Source of the DNA: Haloarcula halobia
GTDB taxonomy: Archaea; Halobacteriota; Halobacteria; Halobacteriales; Haloarculaceae
NCBI RefSeq assembly: GCF_029338255.1
Contig: NZ_CP119787.1
Coordinates: 248,001 to 312,000, forward strand
Direction of reading: 5' to 3'
Length of the DNA: 64,000 bases
Shown here: positions 44,073 to 52,680 of the stretch, piece after piece
Layout of the letters: each line of letters begins with the position of its first letter
How positions within the stretch are numbered: position 1 is the first letter of the stretch
Program-made: the position numbers and the translations under genes
Notes under the pieces: model-generated
What the model was told of the DNA's origin: nothing
Seen by the model: the letters and a program-made list of their open reading frames with translations, nothing else
Databases searched by the model: none

Positions 44073-45305
44073 ATGGACGTCCAGTTCCTCGGCGGGGCCG
44101 ATGAGATCGGGCGCAGCGCCGTCCTCGTCGACGACCGGTTGCTGCTGGACTACGGGATGGCGAGCGAATCGCCACCCCAGTACCCCGTCGGGGACGTCGA
44201 CCCCGAGGCGGTCGTGGTCAGCCACGGCCACCTCGACCACGCCGGGGCCGTGCCGGCGCTGATGGGCGCGGGCGACCTGCCGCCGGTCCACTGGACGCCC
44301 CCGACGCGCGACCTGGCGGTGACGCTCGCAGAAGACACGCTGAAGCTCCACGGGTCGACGCCGCGCTGTCCGTTCACCGACACCGACGTGCGCCGGGTCA
44401 CGCAGGCCTCGCGGACCCACAGCTACGGCGAGACGTTTTCGGCCGCCGGCTACGAGGTGACGCTGTACAACGCCGGTCACATCCCCGGAAGCGCCCACGT
44501 CCTCGTCGACGATGGGGCGACGCGACTCCTCTATACGGGGGACTTCCACACCGGCCGCCAGCGCCTCGTCGAGGCGACGACGGCCCGGCCCGAGGCCGAC
44601 GCGGTCGTCTGCGAGTCGACGTACTCTGACGTGACCCACGAGGCCCGCGACGCCGTCGAGCGCGGGTTCGTCGAGAGCCTTCGACAGACCGTCTGGCAGG
44701 GCGGGACCGTCGTCGTCCCCGCCTTCGCCATCGGCCGCACGCAGGAGGTCATGCTCGTCTGTGCCGCCAACGACGTGGACTGCTACGTCGACGGGATGGG
44801 CCAGCGCGTGACCGACCAGCTGCTCTGCCACCCCGAGTTCCTCCGTGACGCCGAGGCGCTGCGGGGGGCCCGCGCCAGCGCGCGGTACGTCGACGGCCGC
44901 GACGGCCAGCGGCGACGCATCGCCGAACAGAACGCGGTCATCGTCACGACGTCGGGGATGCTCTCGGGCGGCCCGGCGATGACCTACGTGCCCGCCATCC
45001 GCGGGCACCCGACGAACAAAGTCGCGCTGACGGGCTACCAGGTGGATGGCACGCCCGGCCGGGAACTGCTGGAGACCGGCAGCGCCGAGTTCGACGGGCG
45101 GATGCTGTCGGTGAGCGCCCGGGTCGAACTCCACGAGTTCTCCGCGCACGCCGACCGCGAGGGACTCGCCGACTTCCTCGAGCCCTACCGGGACAGCACG
45201 GTCCTGGTCACCCACGGCGACCGCTGTGACGTGTTCGCGGCGGCCCTGCGCGAGGACGGCTACGACGCCGACGCGCCGGAACTGGGCGAGACCGTCGCCC
45301 TCTGA
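44073..45305 (+). CDS. Beta-CASP metallo-beta-lactamase-fold nuclease
   Basis: Predicted zinc-dependent RNA- (or DNA-) processing nuclease of 410 residues. MBL motifs: motif 1 D in LLLDYGM, motif 2 SHGHLDHAG, motif 3 NAGHIPGSAHV, motif 4 LYTGDFHTG. Beta-CASP motifs: A (VCESTYSD), B (EFSAHADR) and C (VLVTHGD). No KH domains at the N-terminus, so it is not the CPSF-like aCPSF1; it belongs to shorter archaeal members (aCPSF2 type). The start MDVQFLGGADEIG matches the family. Confidence 0.9.
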   Translation: MDVQFLGGADEIGRSAVLVDDRLLLDYGMASESPPQYPVGDVDPEAVVVSHGHLDHAGAVPALMGAGDLPPVHWTPPTRDLAVTLAEDTLKLHGSTPRCPFTDTDVRRVTQASRTHSYGETFSAAGYEVTLYNAGHIPGSAHVLVDDGATRLLYTGDFHTGRQRLVEATTARPEADAVVCESTYSDVTHEARDAVERGFVESLRQTVWQGGTVVVPAFAIGRTQEVMLVCAANDVDCYVDGMGQRVTDQLLCHPEFLRDAEALRGARASARYVDGRDGQRRRIAEQNAVIVTTSGMLSGGPAMTYVPAIRGHPTNKVALTGYQVDGTPGRELLETGSAEFDGRMLSVSARVELHEFSAHADREGLADFLEPYRDSTVLVTHGDRCDVFAAALREDGYDADAPELGETVAL

Positions 45306-45455
45306 GGGCGTCGACAGGGGCGCACCTCGGCGTCGGCCGTCGCCGGGAGACGGGGCGCGTGGGGTCACGCGGGGCGGCGGTCACACGGCTCGGCGGGGAG
45401 CGTCGGGAGACGGACACAGAGCAGGCGGGGAAACGACGGGGACGAGTCGGGGCGA

Positions 45456-45620
45456 CTACTCTCGACGGTCGATGTCGAGCTGCTCGTCGAGCTCCTCGAT
45501 CCAGTCGGCGTCCTCGAGTTCGGCCATCTGCTCGCGGAAGTGCTCCGTGCAGACGCCGACCTTCACTCCGTCCTTCTCGACGGCGACGTCGGCTTCACGA
45601 TCGCAGTAGTGACACTGCAT
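45456..45620 (-). CDS. Small CxxC protein (DUF6757-like, 54 aa)
   Basis: MQCHYCDREADVAVEKDGVK... then CTEHFREQMAELED. One CxxC near the N-terminus plus a later Cys-x2-His gives a possible zinc site. I recall very similar proteins across haloarchaea (DUF6757), all uncharacterised. It ends TAG at 45456. It lies between the beta-CASP gene (convergent) and the PHP gene upstream on the same strand, 54 bases away. Confidence 0.78.
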   Translation of the reverse strand: MQCHYCDREADVAVEKDGVKVGVCTEHFREQMAELEDADWIEELDEQLDIDRRE

Positions 45621-45674
45621 ACCTCCAGGTAGCGTCCGGCAGACATTGAACCCTCTGATTCCGGCTGCCGAGCG

Positions 45675-46451
45675 TCAGACGCCGAGGGCCGCGCGGACTC
45701 GCTTCCAGGCCCGCTCGTCGAGACCGGTCTCGCCGACGGACTCGCCGTGGGCGTCGCTCCCGCCGGTCGGGAGCAGGTCGTCGTCCTCGATGGCCGCATC
45801 GAGTGCGGCGTCGTCGACGGGCCGGCCGTAGGGGTACCAGTACTCGACGGCGTCCAGCGTGCGACAGCGGGCCAGCGCGGCCTCGGGGTCGGGGTACCGG
45901 AAGGGGTGGGCGAGCGCGACGAGGCCACAGGCGTCGGCGAGCAGGTCCCGGCCCCGCTCGAAGGAAGGGACCTGGCGGGCGACGTAACAGGGACAGTCGT
46001 CACCGATGAGATCGTCGAACGCGCTCTGGACGGTGTAGTCCGTGGCGTCGGCGATGGCTCGGGCGACGTGTGGTCGGCCCAGTCCGTCGCGCGGTTCGAC
46101 GTCGAGCGTGACGCCGAGACGGTCCTCGACGCAGTCGATGATGCGCCGGCCCCGCTCGCGACGATCGCGCTGGATGCGGGCACACTCGGCCTCGAGTGCG
46201 TCGGTCGGGTCGACCCCGTACCCGAGCAGGTCCAGACGCTGGTCGCCGGCGTCGACCCGCAGTTCGATCCCGTGGACGACGGTCAGCCCGTCGTGGGTCG
46301 TCACCGGGCTGTCGAGGTCAGGGTGGATGCGGTCGTGGTCGGTGACGGCGACCACGTCGACGTCCGCCGCCACCGCGGCGGCCGGGAGCGTCTCCAGGGT
46401 CAGCGTCCCGTCCGAGCGCGTCGTGTGCACGTGCAAGTCGGCGACGACCAT
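45675..46451 (-). CDS. PHP-domain metal-dependent phosphoesterase (RNase AM/TrpH type)
   Basis: A 258-residue PHP protein with all four metal motifs: I DLHVHTTRSDG, II VAVTDHD, III VVHGIELRV and ALAHPFRYPD, IV TGGSDAHGES. The relatives in E. coli (RNase AM) hydrolyse 3',5'-nucleotide bisphosphates and trim RNA 5' ends; a related activity is likely here. Next to a beta-CASP nuclease gene, although on the other strand, so RNA processing may be a common theme. Confidence 0.9.
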   Translation of the reverse strand: MVVADLHVHTTRSDGTLTLETLPAAAVAADVDVVAVTDHDRIHPDLDSPVTTHDGLTVVHGIELRVDAGDQRLDLLGYGVDPTDALEAECARIQRDRRERGRRIIDCVEDRLGVTLDVEPRDGLGRPHVARAIADATDYTVQSAFDDLIGDDCPCYVARQVPSFERGRDLLADACGLVALAHPFRYPDPEAALARCRTLDAVEYWYPYGRPVDDAALDAAIEDDDLLPTGGSDAHGESVGETGLDERAWKRVRAALGV

Positions 46452-46667
46452 ACCGCCGACAGGACCGCCGGAAGCGAAGAATCTTGGGGTCGCGGGCCGG
46501 ACGTCGCTGGCCGGGACCGGTCAGCGAGGCAGCTGCCCCACGGGTCAGTAATCCAGTTGACACATCCCTGTGGGCGTGGGATTCCGTACCGTGGTCCTTA
46601 AACACATTGTACAACTCATAACAATAGATGGTGAAGGTTTATTATCGACCATTAACTTTCTCCCCCC

Positions 46668-46955
46668 ATGAGGCTACTGACAGAGGTTCAGACCGCGTTC
46701 GAGGCACACACCTACCCGATGACGACCGAGGAGCTCATCGAGGCCGACGGCGACATGGTCCTGGAGCTGCCAAACGGGACCGAGACGCTGGCCGACGCGC
46801 TCGACCGGTCGGGCCCCGAGACGTTCGAGACGGCCGAGGACGCGATGCTGACGGCCTGCTCTGGGATGTCCGACAAGGCGATCGGCCGCGTCGGCTACTC
46901 CGACCGCGACCCGGTCGCGATGGGCGAGGACGGTCCCGAACAGGTCTCGTTCTGA
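46668..46955 (+). CDS. Small conserved haloarchaeal protein (DUF5789-like)
   Basis: A 95-residue protein: MRLLTEVQTAFEAHTYPMT, TEELIEADGDMVLELPNG, TLADALDRSGPETFETAEDA and RVGYSDRDP. I recall this pattern as DUF5789 (related to DUF2795), helical and uncharacterised. TATA box TTTATTAT (46638-46645) is 23-30 bases upstream of the ATG. The 216-base gap upstream (46452-46667) contains only this promoter. Confidence 0.75.
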   Translation: MRLLTEVQTAFEAHTYPMTTEELIEADGDMVLELPNGTETLADALDRSGPETFETAEDAMLTACSGMSDKAIGRVGYSDRDPVAMGEDGPEQVSF

Positions 46956-47037
46956 GCGACCCGGCGCCGGGGACACCCGGCAGTACGACTCGTTTCTTTC
47001 GACGGCTACTCCGTGAGCGGCGCGTCCGTGCCGACCG

Positions 47038-47448
47038 CTACCGGTCCAGGAAGTCCGGCCGCGAGGTCGCCTCGGTGCTGTCGACGTCCTGTCTGTCGAG
47101 CAGTTCCGTCGGTTCGAGCGCCTTCGGGAGGCGGTCGCGGCCGCCGGTCGGGACGTCGTCTGGGTCGACGTAGGTCGTCTCGCCCTCGACGAGCTCGTTC
47201 CAGACGGCCTCCTTGTCGGCGTCGTCGGCCGTCGCGGCCTCCTTGGCCTCGTTTCGCCCCTCGTCGTAGGCGAGTTCGACCATGCTGCGGTGGTACGCCG
47301 AGTCCATCTCCCGGTAGATGGCCTCCAGTTCCTCGCGGTTGTACTCGCCGAAGCGTTCGGCGACGCCGATGGCGTAGGCCCGGTCCGTCGCCTCGTCCTT
47401 CTCGAGCGTGGCCCACCCCGTGTCGTACTTTCGCTCGTAGAGACTCAT
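47038..47448 (-). CDS. Conserved haloarchaeal protein, unknown function
   Basis: A 136-residue acidic, mostly helical cytoplasmic protein: MSLYERKYDTGWATLEKDEA, RAYAIGVAERFGEYNREELE, HRSMVELAYDEGRNEAKE. The C-terminal 50 residues look disordered. It starts only five bases after the stop of the KaiC/RAD55-like gene, so the two form an operon and may work together. I do not recognise a characterised family. Confidence 0.75.
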   Translation of the reverse strand: MSLYERKYDTGWATLEKDEATDRAYAIGVAERFGEYNREELEAIYREMDSAYHRSMVELAYDEGRNEAKEAATADDADKEAVWNELVEGETTYVDPDDVPTGGRDRLPKALEPTELLDRQDVDSTEATSRPDFLDR

Positions 47449-47453
47449 CTTGA

Positions 47454-48164
47454 CTACGTCTGGACCTTCTCGTCGATGACGTTCAGGCCGTGATCGGTGA
47501 ACTCTATCTTGCGGATGTCACAGTCGATGGCGGTCCCGCGCATCTTGATGACCTGGACGCCCCGCGTCATGCTCCCCTTCTCCAGGAAGTTGTGGAAGAA
47601 GATGACGCCGTGAGCGAGGTAGTGCTCGTCGCTGTACGAGGAGGGGTCGGTCATCTCGGAGATGAGCAGCGTCGTCGCCTCGGTCTGTTTCAGCGCCGAG
47701 AGGAAGCCCGTGATCTCGCTGTCGACGTCCTGCATGAAGTGCTGGAGGAGCATCGTCGAGTCGATGACGACCCGCTGGATGTCGTTTTGTTCGATGAACG
47801 CGACCAGGCGGTTCGTCAGGCCGCCGTCGGTGCCAAACTGCGTGATGGTCCGCTTCCCGGACTCGGTGACGAGGTTGAGAAACTGGATGGCGTCGGACTG
47901 CATCGCCCGGTCGAAACCGAAGTCGTAACCGGCCATGTCCTGCATCAGCTCCGCCTTGGTCTCGTGCATCGTGACGTAGAGACAGGACTCACCCTCTTTG
48001 GCTCCCTGGGTGATGAACTGCGAGGAGAAGGTGGTCTTCCCGCTGCCGGGCGGTCCGCTGACGACGTAGAGACGGTTAGAGAGGAGGCCACCTTCGACGA
48101 GAGTATCGAATCCGGGGACGCCGGTCGAGAGACGCATACCACCAGCCTGTGCGCGTCTGGACAT
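47454..48164 (-). CDS. KaiC/RAD55-family ATPase
   Basis: A 236-residue RecA-fold ATPase: GVPGFDTLVEGGLLSNRLYV, Walker A SGPPGSGKTTF, Walker B RVVIDSTMLLQ. These single-domain archaeal KaiC-like proteins are implicated in signalling; some were earlier labelled HTR-like proteins in Halobacterium. The start is either the ATG at 48164 (supported by a TATA-like TTATCAG about 29 bases upstream) or the ATG at 48137, which gives MRLSTGVPGFD, the usual family start. Directly followed by its operon partner at 47448. Confidence 0.85.
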   Translation of the reverse strand: MSRRAQAGGMRLSTGVPGFDTLVEGGLLSNRLYVVSGPPGSGKTTFSSQFITQGAKEGESCLYVTMHETKAELMQDMAGYDFGFDRAMQSDAIQFLNLVTESGKRTITQFGTDGGLTNRLVAFIEQNDIQRVVIDSTMLLQHFMQDVDSEITGFLSALKQTEATTLLISEMTDPSSYSDEHYLAHGVIFFHNFLEKGSMTRGVQVIKMRGTAIDCDIRKIEFTDHGLNVIDEKVQT

Positions 48165-48197
48165 ATGCTTTCGTACTCGGTTTTCAGCCCTGATAAC

Positions 48198-48908
48198 TCA
48201 TTTTGACTGGTCGATTACAGGAGCGGCGTCGACGGCCGCCAGCAGGCGCCCGGTCCCCGCCTCGTCGAACCGGAGCGGGCGCCGCCACCAGGGCCCCTTC
48301 CCCGAATCGGCCGAACAGTCGGTGACCAGCCAGTTGGCCTCGGTCCCGGCGGCGGGCGTCGACAGCGGGACGGCCGCGTCGTAGAGCCGCGAGTCCTCGG
48401 GGTCGCCGAGGACGAGCACGCGGGCGTCGAAGGGGTCGCGCCTGACGTGGGCGTTGGAGGCAAAGACCGCCCGCTCGTCGGGCGGGAGGTCGGCGTAGGC
48501 CTCGCCGGTCACCGGCGGCCGGGCCAGGCGGAAGTGGCCGATGCAGAAGGCGCCCCACTCGGGCGGTGCCCAGTCGGGCGGGTCGGCGGGCGTCGACAGC
48601 GTCGCGTAGAAGACGAGGTAGTCGCCGGTCGAGAGCGACGCGATGGGGCCGGCCTTCACCCCGTGTTCGTCGCCGTACGTGTAGCGCTCTCCGCCGACCT
48701 CGGGGAACTCCGGGTCGAAGTGGACGGGCCGGTCGGCGACGTCGCGGACGTCCGTCGCCAGGTCGAGGTCGGCGTAGGTCGGCACCGCCTCGCTCGTGGG
48801 CTTCGACTCGGGGATGGGGACGTACTCGAACGACCCGTCGGGGTAGAGGGGGCCCCGAAAGCCCGGTTCGTTGGTGTTGGCGCCGACGTTGATAGCCAGA
48901 CTGCGCAT
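48198..48908 (-). CDS. Nmad3-like protein (nucleotide-modification-associated domain)
   Basis: A 236-residue protein: MRSLAINVGANTNEPGFRGP, DGSFEYVPIPES, TYGDEHGVKAGPIASLSTGD, YLVFYATLS and HVRRDPFDARVLVLGDPEDS. The N-terminus and layout match what I remember of Nmad3, a family proposed by comparative genomics to handle modified nucleotides in DNA or in nucleotide pools. No other modification gene is visible nearby. Assignment is from memory of the family and is not certain. Confidence 0.62.
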   Translation of the reverse strand: MRSLAINVGANTNEPGFRGPLYPDGSFEYVPIPESKPTSEAVPTYADLDLATDVRDVADRPVHFDPEFPEVGGERYTYGDEHGVKAGPIASLSTGDYLVFYATLSTPADPPDWAPPEWGAFCIGHFRLARPPVTGEAYADLPPDERAVFASNAHVRRDPFDARVLVLGDPEDSRLYDAAVPLSTPAAGTEANWLVTDCSADSGKGPWWRRPLRFDEAGTGRLLAAVDAAPVIDQSK

Positions 48909-48932
48909 GCGTGAGGTAGTGGCGGCGGGGCG

Positions 48933-49169
48933 TTACTCGAGTGGTTCGACGCAGGTCCGACAGTATCGGACGGTCCGGTGGGCCTCGTTGTGTGACCCGC
49001 AGTGGCGACACTCGACCACCGGCGGGCCCGACGCGGGAGTGTCGCCCGTCACACTGGCGCCCCGGCTACTGCCCGGCGTCGGTTCGCGACGGCCGAAGTG
49101 GCGATAGAGCAGGACCTGCAGGAGTCCGAACCCGACGAGGGAGACGAGGAGCCAGCCAAGGGGCTGCAT
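48933..49169 (-). CDS. Membrane-anchored zinc-ribbon protein (DUF7577-like)
   Basis: A 78-residue protein with an N-terminal helix (LGWLLVSLVGFGLLQVLLY), a 25-residue polar linker and a C-terminal Cys4 ribbon (VECRHCGSHNEAHRTVRYC..C). Tail zinc ribbons of this kind occur at the ends of many haloarchaeal membrane proteins (DUF7577, by recollection). Part of the minus-strand run with the Nmad3-like gene 24 bases downstream. Confidence 0.72.
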   Translation of the reverse strand: MQPLGWLLVSLVGFGLLQVLLYRHFGRREPTPGSSRGASVTGDTPASGPPVVECRHCGSHNEAHRTVRYCRTCVEPLE

Positions 49170-49220
49170 GGGACGGTGTTGCGACCGGGGGTACTTCGGT
49201 GTTGCTCCCCGGGACCGGGG

Positions 49221-50123
49221 CTACCGGTCGGGCGGCGAGCGGTCGCGCTGGAACTCGTCGAACCGGTTGAGGCCGTCGGGCACGTCGTACGGAATCTGGC
49301 GCTCGGCGCGGCGGTCGACGTTCGCGCCCTCGAGCGGGTCGGCGACGGACTCCCAGCCGTCCTTGACGGCGATGGACTTCGCGGGCGTGCCCGCGGCGAT
49401 GTGGTGGGCGGGGATGTCCGAGCCCGCGATCGACTTGGCCGCGAGGACGGCGTTCTCGCCGACGCGGACGCCGGCCCGGACCATCGAGTCGTAGGTCAGA
49501 CGGACGTCGTCCTCGACGATCGTGTGGTAGTTGTCCACCTGGGTCTGGTCGACGACGTCGTGGTCGTGGCTGTAGACGTGAGCGTCGTCGGAGATGGAGA
49601 CGCGGTCCCCGATGGTCAGTTTCCCCCGGTCGTCCAGGTGGACGTCGTCGTGGACGACGACGTTGTCGCCGATCTCGATGTTGTGGCCGTAGGTGAAGCT
49701 GATGTTCTTGAAAAAGCGGCAGTCGTCCCCGCAGTCCGCAAAGAGGTGCTCGGCGAGCATCTGCCGGAAGCGCAGGGCGAACTCGACGTTGTCGGCCATC
49801 GGCGTGGCGTCGAACTGTCGCCAGAGCCACTGGAGGTGTTTGGAGTGTTTGAACTGCTCTTCGTCTTTCTCGGCGTAGTACTCGCTCTCTAGGGTCGTGT
49901 TGCACGGGTCGTAGCCCTGCAGGCGGACCCGCTCGGCCGGCGAGACGTCGCCGCCGGCCTGCCAGCGCTCGTATGCCCCCCGGTCCCCGTGGAGGTCCAC
50001 GAGCACGTCGGTCACCACGTCGCAGGTCTCTTCGGGACCCGACAGGCGTTCGTCGACCTCGTCGATGAACGTCTGGAGGCCCTCCTCGGCCATCGGTGGG
50101 AGCGACACGTGGCGTTTGGTCAT
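49221..50123 (-). CDS. Hexapeptide-repeat acyltransferase (LbetaH)
   Basis: A 300-residue protein. Residues 1-130 are helical (EEGLQTFIDEVDERLSG ... LQWLWRQFDATPMADNVEF) and residues 130-255 form a left-handed beta-helix of hexapeptide repeats (ISFTYGHNIEIGDNVVVHDD, TIGDRVSISDDAHVYSHDHD, VRVGENAVLAAKSIAG, HHIAAGTPAKSI). This fits maltose/galactoside O-acetyltransferase-like enzymes, and the paired His is in YSHDHD. A TATA-like ACTATCTG (about 50142-50149) supports the start at 50123; an ATG ten codons later is possible. Confidence 0.85.
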   Translation of the reverse strand: MTKRHVSLPPMAEEGLQTFIDEVDERLSGPEETCDVVTDVLVDLHGDRGAYERWQAGGDVSPAERVRLQGYDPCNTTLESEYYAEKDEEQFKHSKHLQWLWRQFDATPMADNVEFALRFRQMLAEHLFADCGDDCRFFKNISFTYGHNIEIGDNVVVHDDVHLDDRGKLTIGDRVSISDDAHVYSHDHDVVDQTQVDNYHTIVEDDVRLTYDSMVRAGVRVGENAVLAAKSIAGSDIPAHHIAAGTPAKSIAVKDGWESVADPLEGANVDRRAERQIPYDVPDGLNRFDEFQRDRSPPDR

Positions 50124-50259
50124 GTCCCGTACCTGGAATCCAGGGCAGATAGTGGTTTCCGTTACCGTTGCGATACCCGGTTACGCCGCCGCCACGACAG
50201 GCCGTGCCACGGGGCCCCTGTGGCGTGCCTGTTAAGACGCCGCCGGGTGAGTCCCCGCT

Positions 50260-51291
50260 ATGGTCAGGTCGGATTTCATCATGGAGATTCGGGGGTACAT
50301 GGTCAACCCGGCCGAGCGGCGGCTGCGCTCGCCGTGGCGCGTGACCATCTGGGTCTTCGTCGCCGGGTTCCTGACCATCGTCTTCGCCGGCCTCGCCGGC
50401 GCGGTGCTCCCGGCGGGGAGCGGGACCGGCATCGGGGCCGTCCTGCGCAACGCCGCCCGGACGACCTGGGTCTGGGTGGCCGCGCTTGGCAGTGGCCTGG
50501 GCGTGGGCTACCTGCTCGACCGGCGCCACCTCGAGGACTTCGGCCTGCAGCTCGACCGCCAGTGGTGGCGCGACGCCGCCTTCGGCCTCGCGCTTGGCGT
50601 CGCGCTCCCGACGGTCGTCCTGGTCGTCGAGCTCGCGGCCGGCCTGGTGACGATCACCGACGTGCTCGTGACCAGTCCGGGTGGCCCCATCGGGTTCGGC
50701 ACGACCGGGGCCCTGACCCGCCTGGCCCTGCTGGCCGTGTTCTTCCTCGTCCAGGCCACCACCGAGGAGGTGCTCGTCCGGGGCTACCTGCTGACCAACG
50801 CCGCCGAGGGGTTCTCTGGGCCCTTCGGGAAGTGGCGGTCGACCGTCGCTGCGACGGTGCTGACAGGCGCCCTCTTTGGCATCCTGCACGCGACCAACCC
50901 CAGCGCGTCGCTGCTCAGCGTCACCAACATCACGCTCTACGGCGTCCTGCTGGGGGCCTGCTACGTCCTCACCGGCCGTCTGGGGATCGCCACGGGGTTC
51001 CACGTCGCCTGGAACTACACCCTCGGCCTCTATGACTTCCCGGTCAGCGGCATCTCGACGGGCGCGGCGCTCATCGGCACCGAGACCACCCGCCTCCCAC
51101 TGGTGACCGGCGGCTCGTTCGGTCCGGAGGGCGGCCTCGTCGCCCTCCCGCTGCTCGCGGTCGGCGTCGCCGCACTCGGCTGGTGGGTCCGCCGCGAGTA
51201 CGGGTCCGTCGAAGTTCTTGAGTCCGTCGCGACGCCGAGGCTGCGCCACGCCGTGCGCTCTATCGACTGGCCGAAGAACCAAGATGGCTAA
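50260..51291 (+). CDS. CPBP-family intramembrane metalloprotease (Abi/Rce1-like)
   Basis: A 343-residue membrane protein with eight or so helices. CPBP motif 1 is TTEEVLVRGYLL (EExxxR), motif 2 is LFGILHATN (FxxxH) and motif 3 is HVAWN (HxxxN/D). The family includes Rce1-type prenyl proteases and bacteriocin-immunity proteins; the archaeal substrate is unknown. The TAA stop is 25 bases upstream of the aldo/keto reductase ATG, so they may be co-transcribed. Confidence 0.88.
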   Translation: MVRSDFIMEIRGYMVNPAERRLRSPWRVTIWVFVAGFLTIVFAGLAGAVLPAGSGTGIGAVLRNAARTTWVWVAALGSGLGVGYLLDRRHLEDFGLQLDRQWWRDAAFGLALGVALPTVVLVVELAAGLVTITDVLVTSPGGPIGFGTTGALTRLALLAVFFLVQATTEEVLVRGYLLTNAAEGFSGPFGKWRSTVAATVLTGALFGILHATNPSASLLSVTNITLYGVLLGACYVLTGRLGIATGFHVAWNYTLGLYDFPVSGISTGAALIGTETTRLPLVTGGSFGPEGGLVALPLLAVGVAALGWWVRREYGSVEVLESVATPRLRHAVRSIDWPKNQDG

Positions 51292-51316
51292 GTGCGCAGC
51301 GCCGTAACTGGGTCAC

Positions 51317-52369
51317 ATGAATTACCGCACACTCGGGGACTCCGGTATCGAGGTCTCGGAAGTCGGCTTCGGGGCCTGGGTCGTCGGCACCGACTGGTGG
51401 GGCGACCGCACGCGCGAGGACGCTGTCGAGATGGTCGAACACGCGCTCGAACAGGGCGTGACCTTCTTCGACACCGGCGACGTCTACGGCCACGGCGACA
51501 GCGAGGAGATCATCGGCGAGGCGCTTTCCGACCGCCGCGAGGAGGTCACCGTCTCGACGAAAGTGGGGTACGACTTCTACAACAACCCCCAGGCGGGCCA
51601 CGGCGAGCTCCCCAAGAAGGTCACCCCCGACTGGATAGAGACGGCACTGGACCGCTCGCTCTCCCGCCTGGAGATGGATCACGTCGACCTCCTGATGCTC
51701 CACAACGCCAACGTCGACGAGGTCGACGCGGACGTCCTGGCGACGCTCGACGACCTGCGCGATGCCGGGAAAGTCGACGCCGTCGGCTGGGCGCTCGGGC
51801 CGTCTATCGGCTGGCTGGCCGAGGGCGACGCCGCCGTCGCAGAGGAGTTCGACGTGATCCAGACCGTCTTCAACCTCTTCGAACAGACCCCCGGCCAGCA
51901 CTTCCTCGACACCATCCGCGAACAGGACGCCGACACCTCGCTCGTCGCTCGCGTGCCCCACTCCTCGGGCCTGCTGAACGAGCAGGTCACCCCCGACACC
52001 GAGCTGGGCAAGGGCGACCACCGCGCTCACCGGCCGACCGAGTGGTACGAGACCGGGTGGGAGAAGGTGGAGTCGATCCGATTCCTCGAACGCGACGGCG
52101 AGCGCACGCTGGGCCAGGCCGCCATCCAGTGGCTGCTGTACCACGACGAGATGGCCTCCGTGACGCCGACGTTCCGGACGACCGACGACATCGACGAGTG
52201 GGCGGCGGCCAGCGACAGGCCGCCGCTCAGCGACGAGGAGTACCAGCGCGTCCAGGACCTATATGCCGACAACTTCGGCGTCGACCGCGACGACGGCATG
52301 GACGCCCTCCGCTCGTCGGTGGGCGGCGCGGACCTCGAGGGGACCGGCATGAAATCCGCCGGCGACTAG
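51317..52369 (+). CDS. Aldo/keto reductase
   Basis: 350-residue NAD(P)H-dependent reductase. Starts MNYRTLGDSGIEVSEVGFG, the family N-terminus. Catalytic residues: Asp and Tyr in FFDTGDVYGHGDSEE, Lys in TVSTKVGYDF, His in LLMLHNANV. The insert of about 20 residues near 225-245 (GKGDHRAHRPTEWYE) is unlike the shorter paralogue at 14802. The C-terminal cofactor loop is VTPTFRTTDDIDEW. Substrate unknown. Confidence 0.9.
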   Translation: MNYRTLGDSGIEVSEVGFGAWVVGTDWWGDRTREDAVEMVEHALEQGVTFFDTGDVYGHGDSEEIIGEALSDRREEVTVSTKVGYDFYNNPQAGHGELPKKVTPDWIETALDRSLSRLEMDHVDLLMLHNANVDEVDADVLATLDDLRDAGKVDAVGWALGPSIGWLAEGDAAVAEEFDVIQTVFNLFEQTPGQHFLDTIREQDADTSLVARVPHSSGLLNEQVTPDTELGKGDHRAHRPTEWYETGWEKVESIRFLERDGERTLGQAAIQWLLYHDEMASVTPTFRTTDDIDEWAAASDRPPLSDEEYQRVQDLYADNFGVDRDDGMDALRSSVGGADLEGTGMKSAGD

Positions 52370-52680
52370 ACGGGCGACGGGACGCCGGGGGCGACCCGGC
52401 AGGTCGTGCCGGACGTGCAAGGATCTGGCGACGAGCAGACGGGGCCGCGATGGAACGACGTTCGGCACACCGTGACGGAGTGCTCGCTCGGAACCCCTTC
52501 GTTTCGCGAGGAGATGCCGCCCCGTCTTGCGGTTCGGTACCACCCAGACCACTTTCACTCCGGTGCGTCAGACGGCCGACAGACGCCGGACGGCGGGCCG
52601 GTGGACTCCAACCGGGGGGTCCGACGGAAGTCGCCCGGCCAACGGGCGCGTGGGACAGGTGCGCCGGCCGATGCGCGCGG
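52370..52680. other. 311-base gap with no supported gene
   Basis: Lies between the end of the aldo/keto reductase and the end of the histidine kinase (convergent genes). Open frames cross it on both strands but have compositions unlike the neighbours (Arg/His/Pro-rich) and no promoter. I see no repeats, RNA gene or terminator beyond short GC hairpins. Confidence 0.6.

Noticed and set aside
50260-51291. Abortive-infection (phage defence) gene because of the Abi/CPBP label
   Set aside because: CPBP proteases are mostly housekeeping membrane proteases and there are no other defence genes around it.
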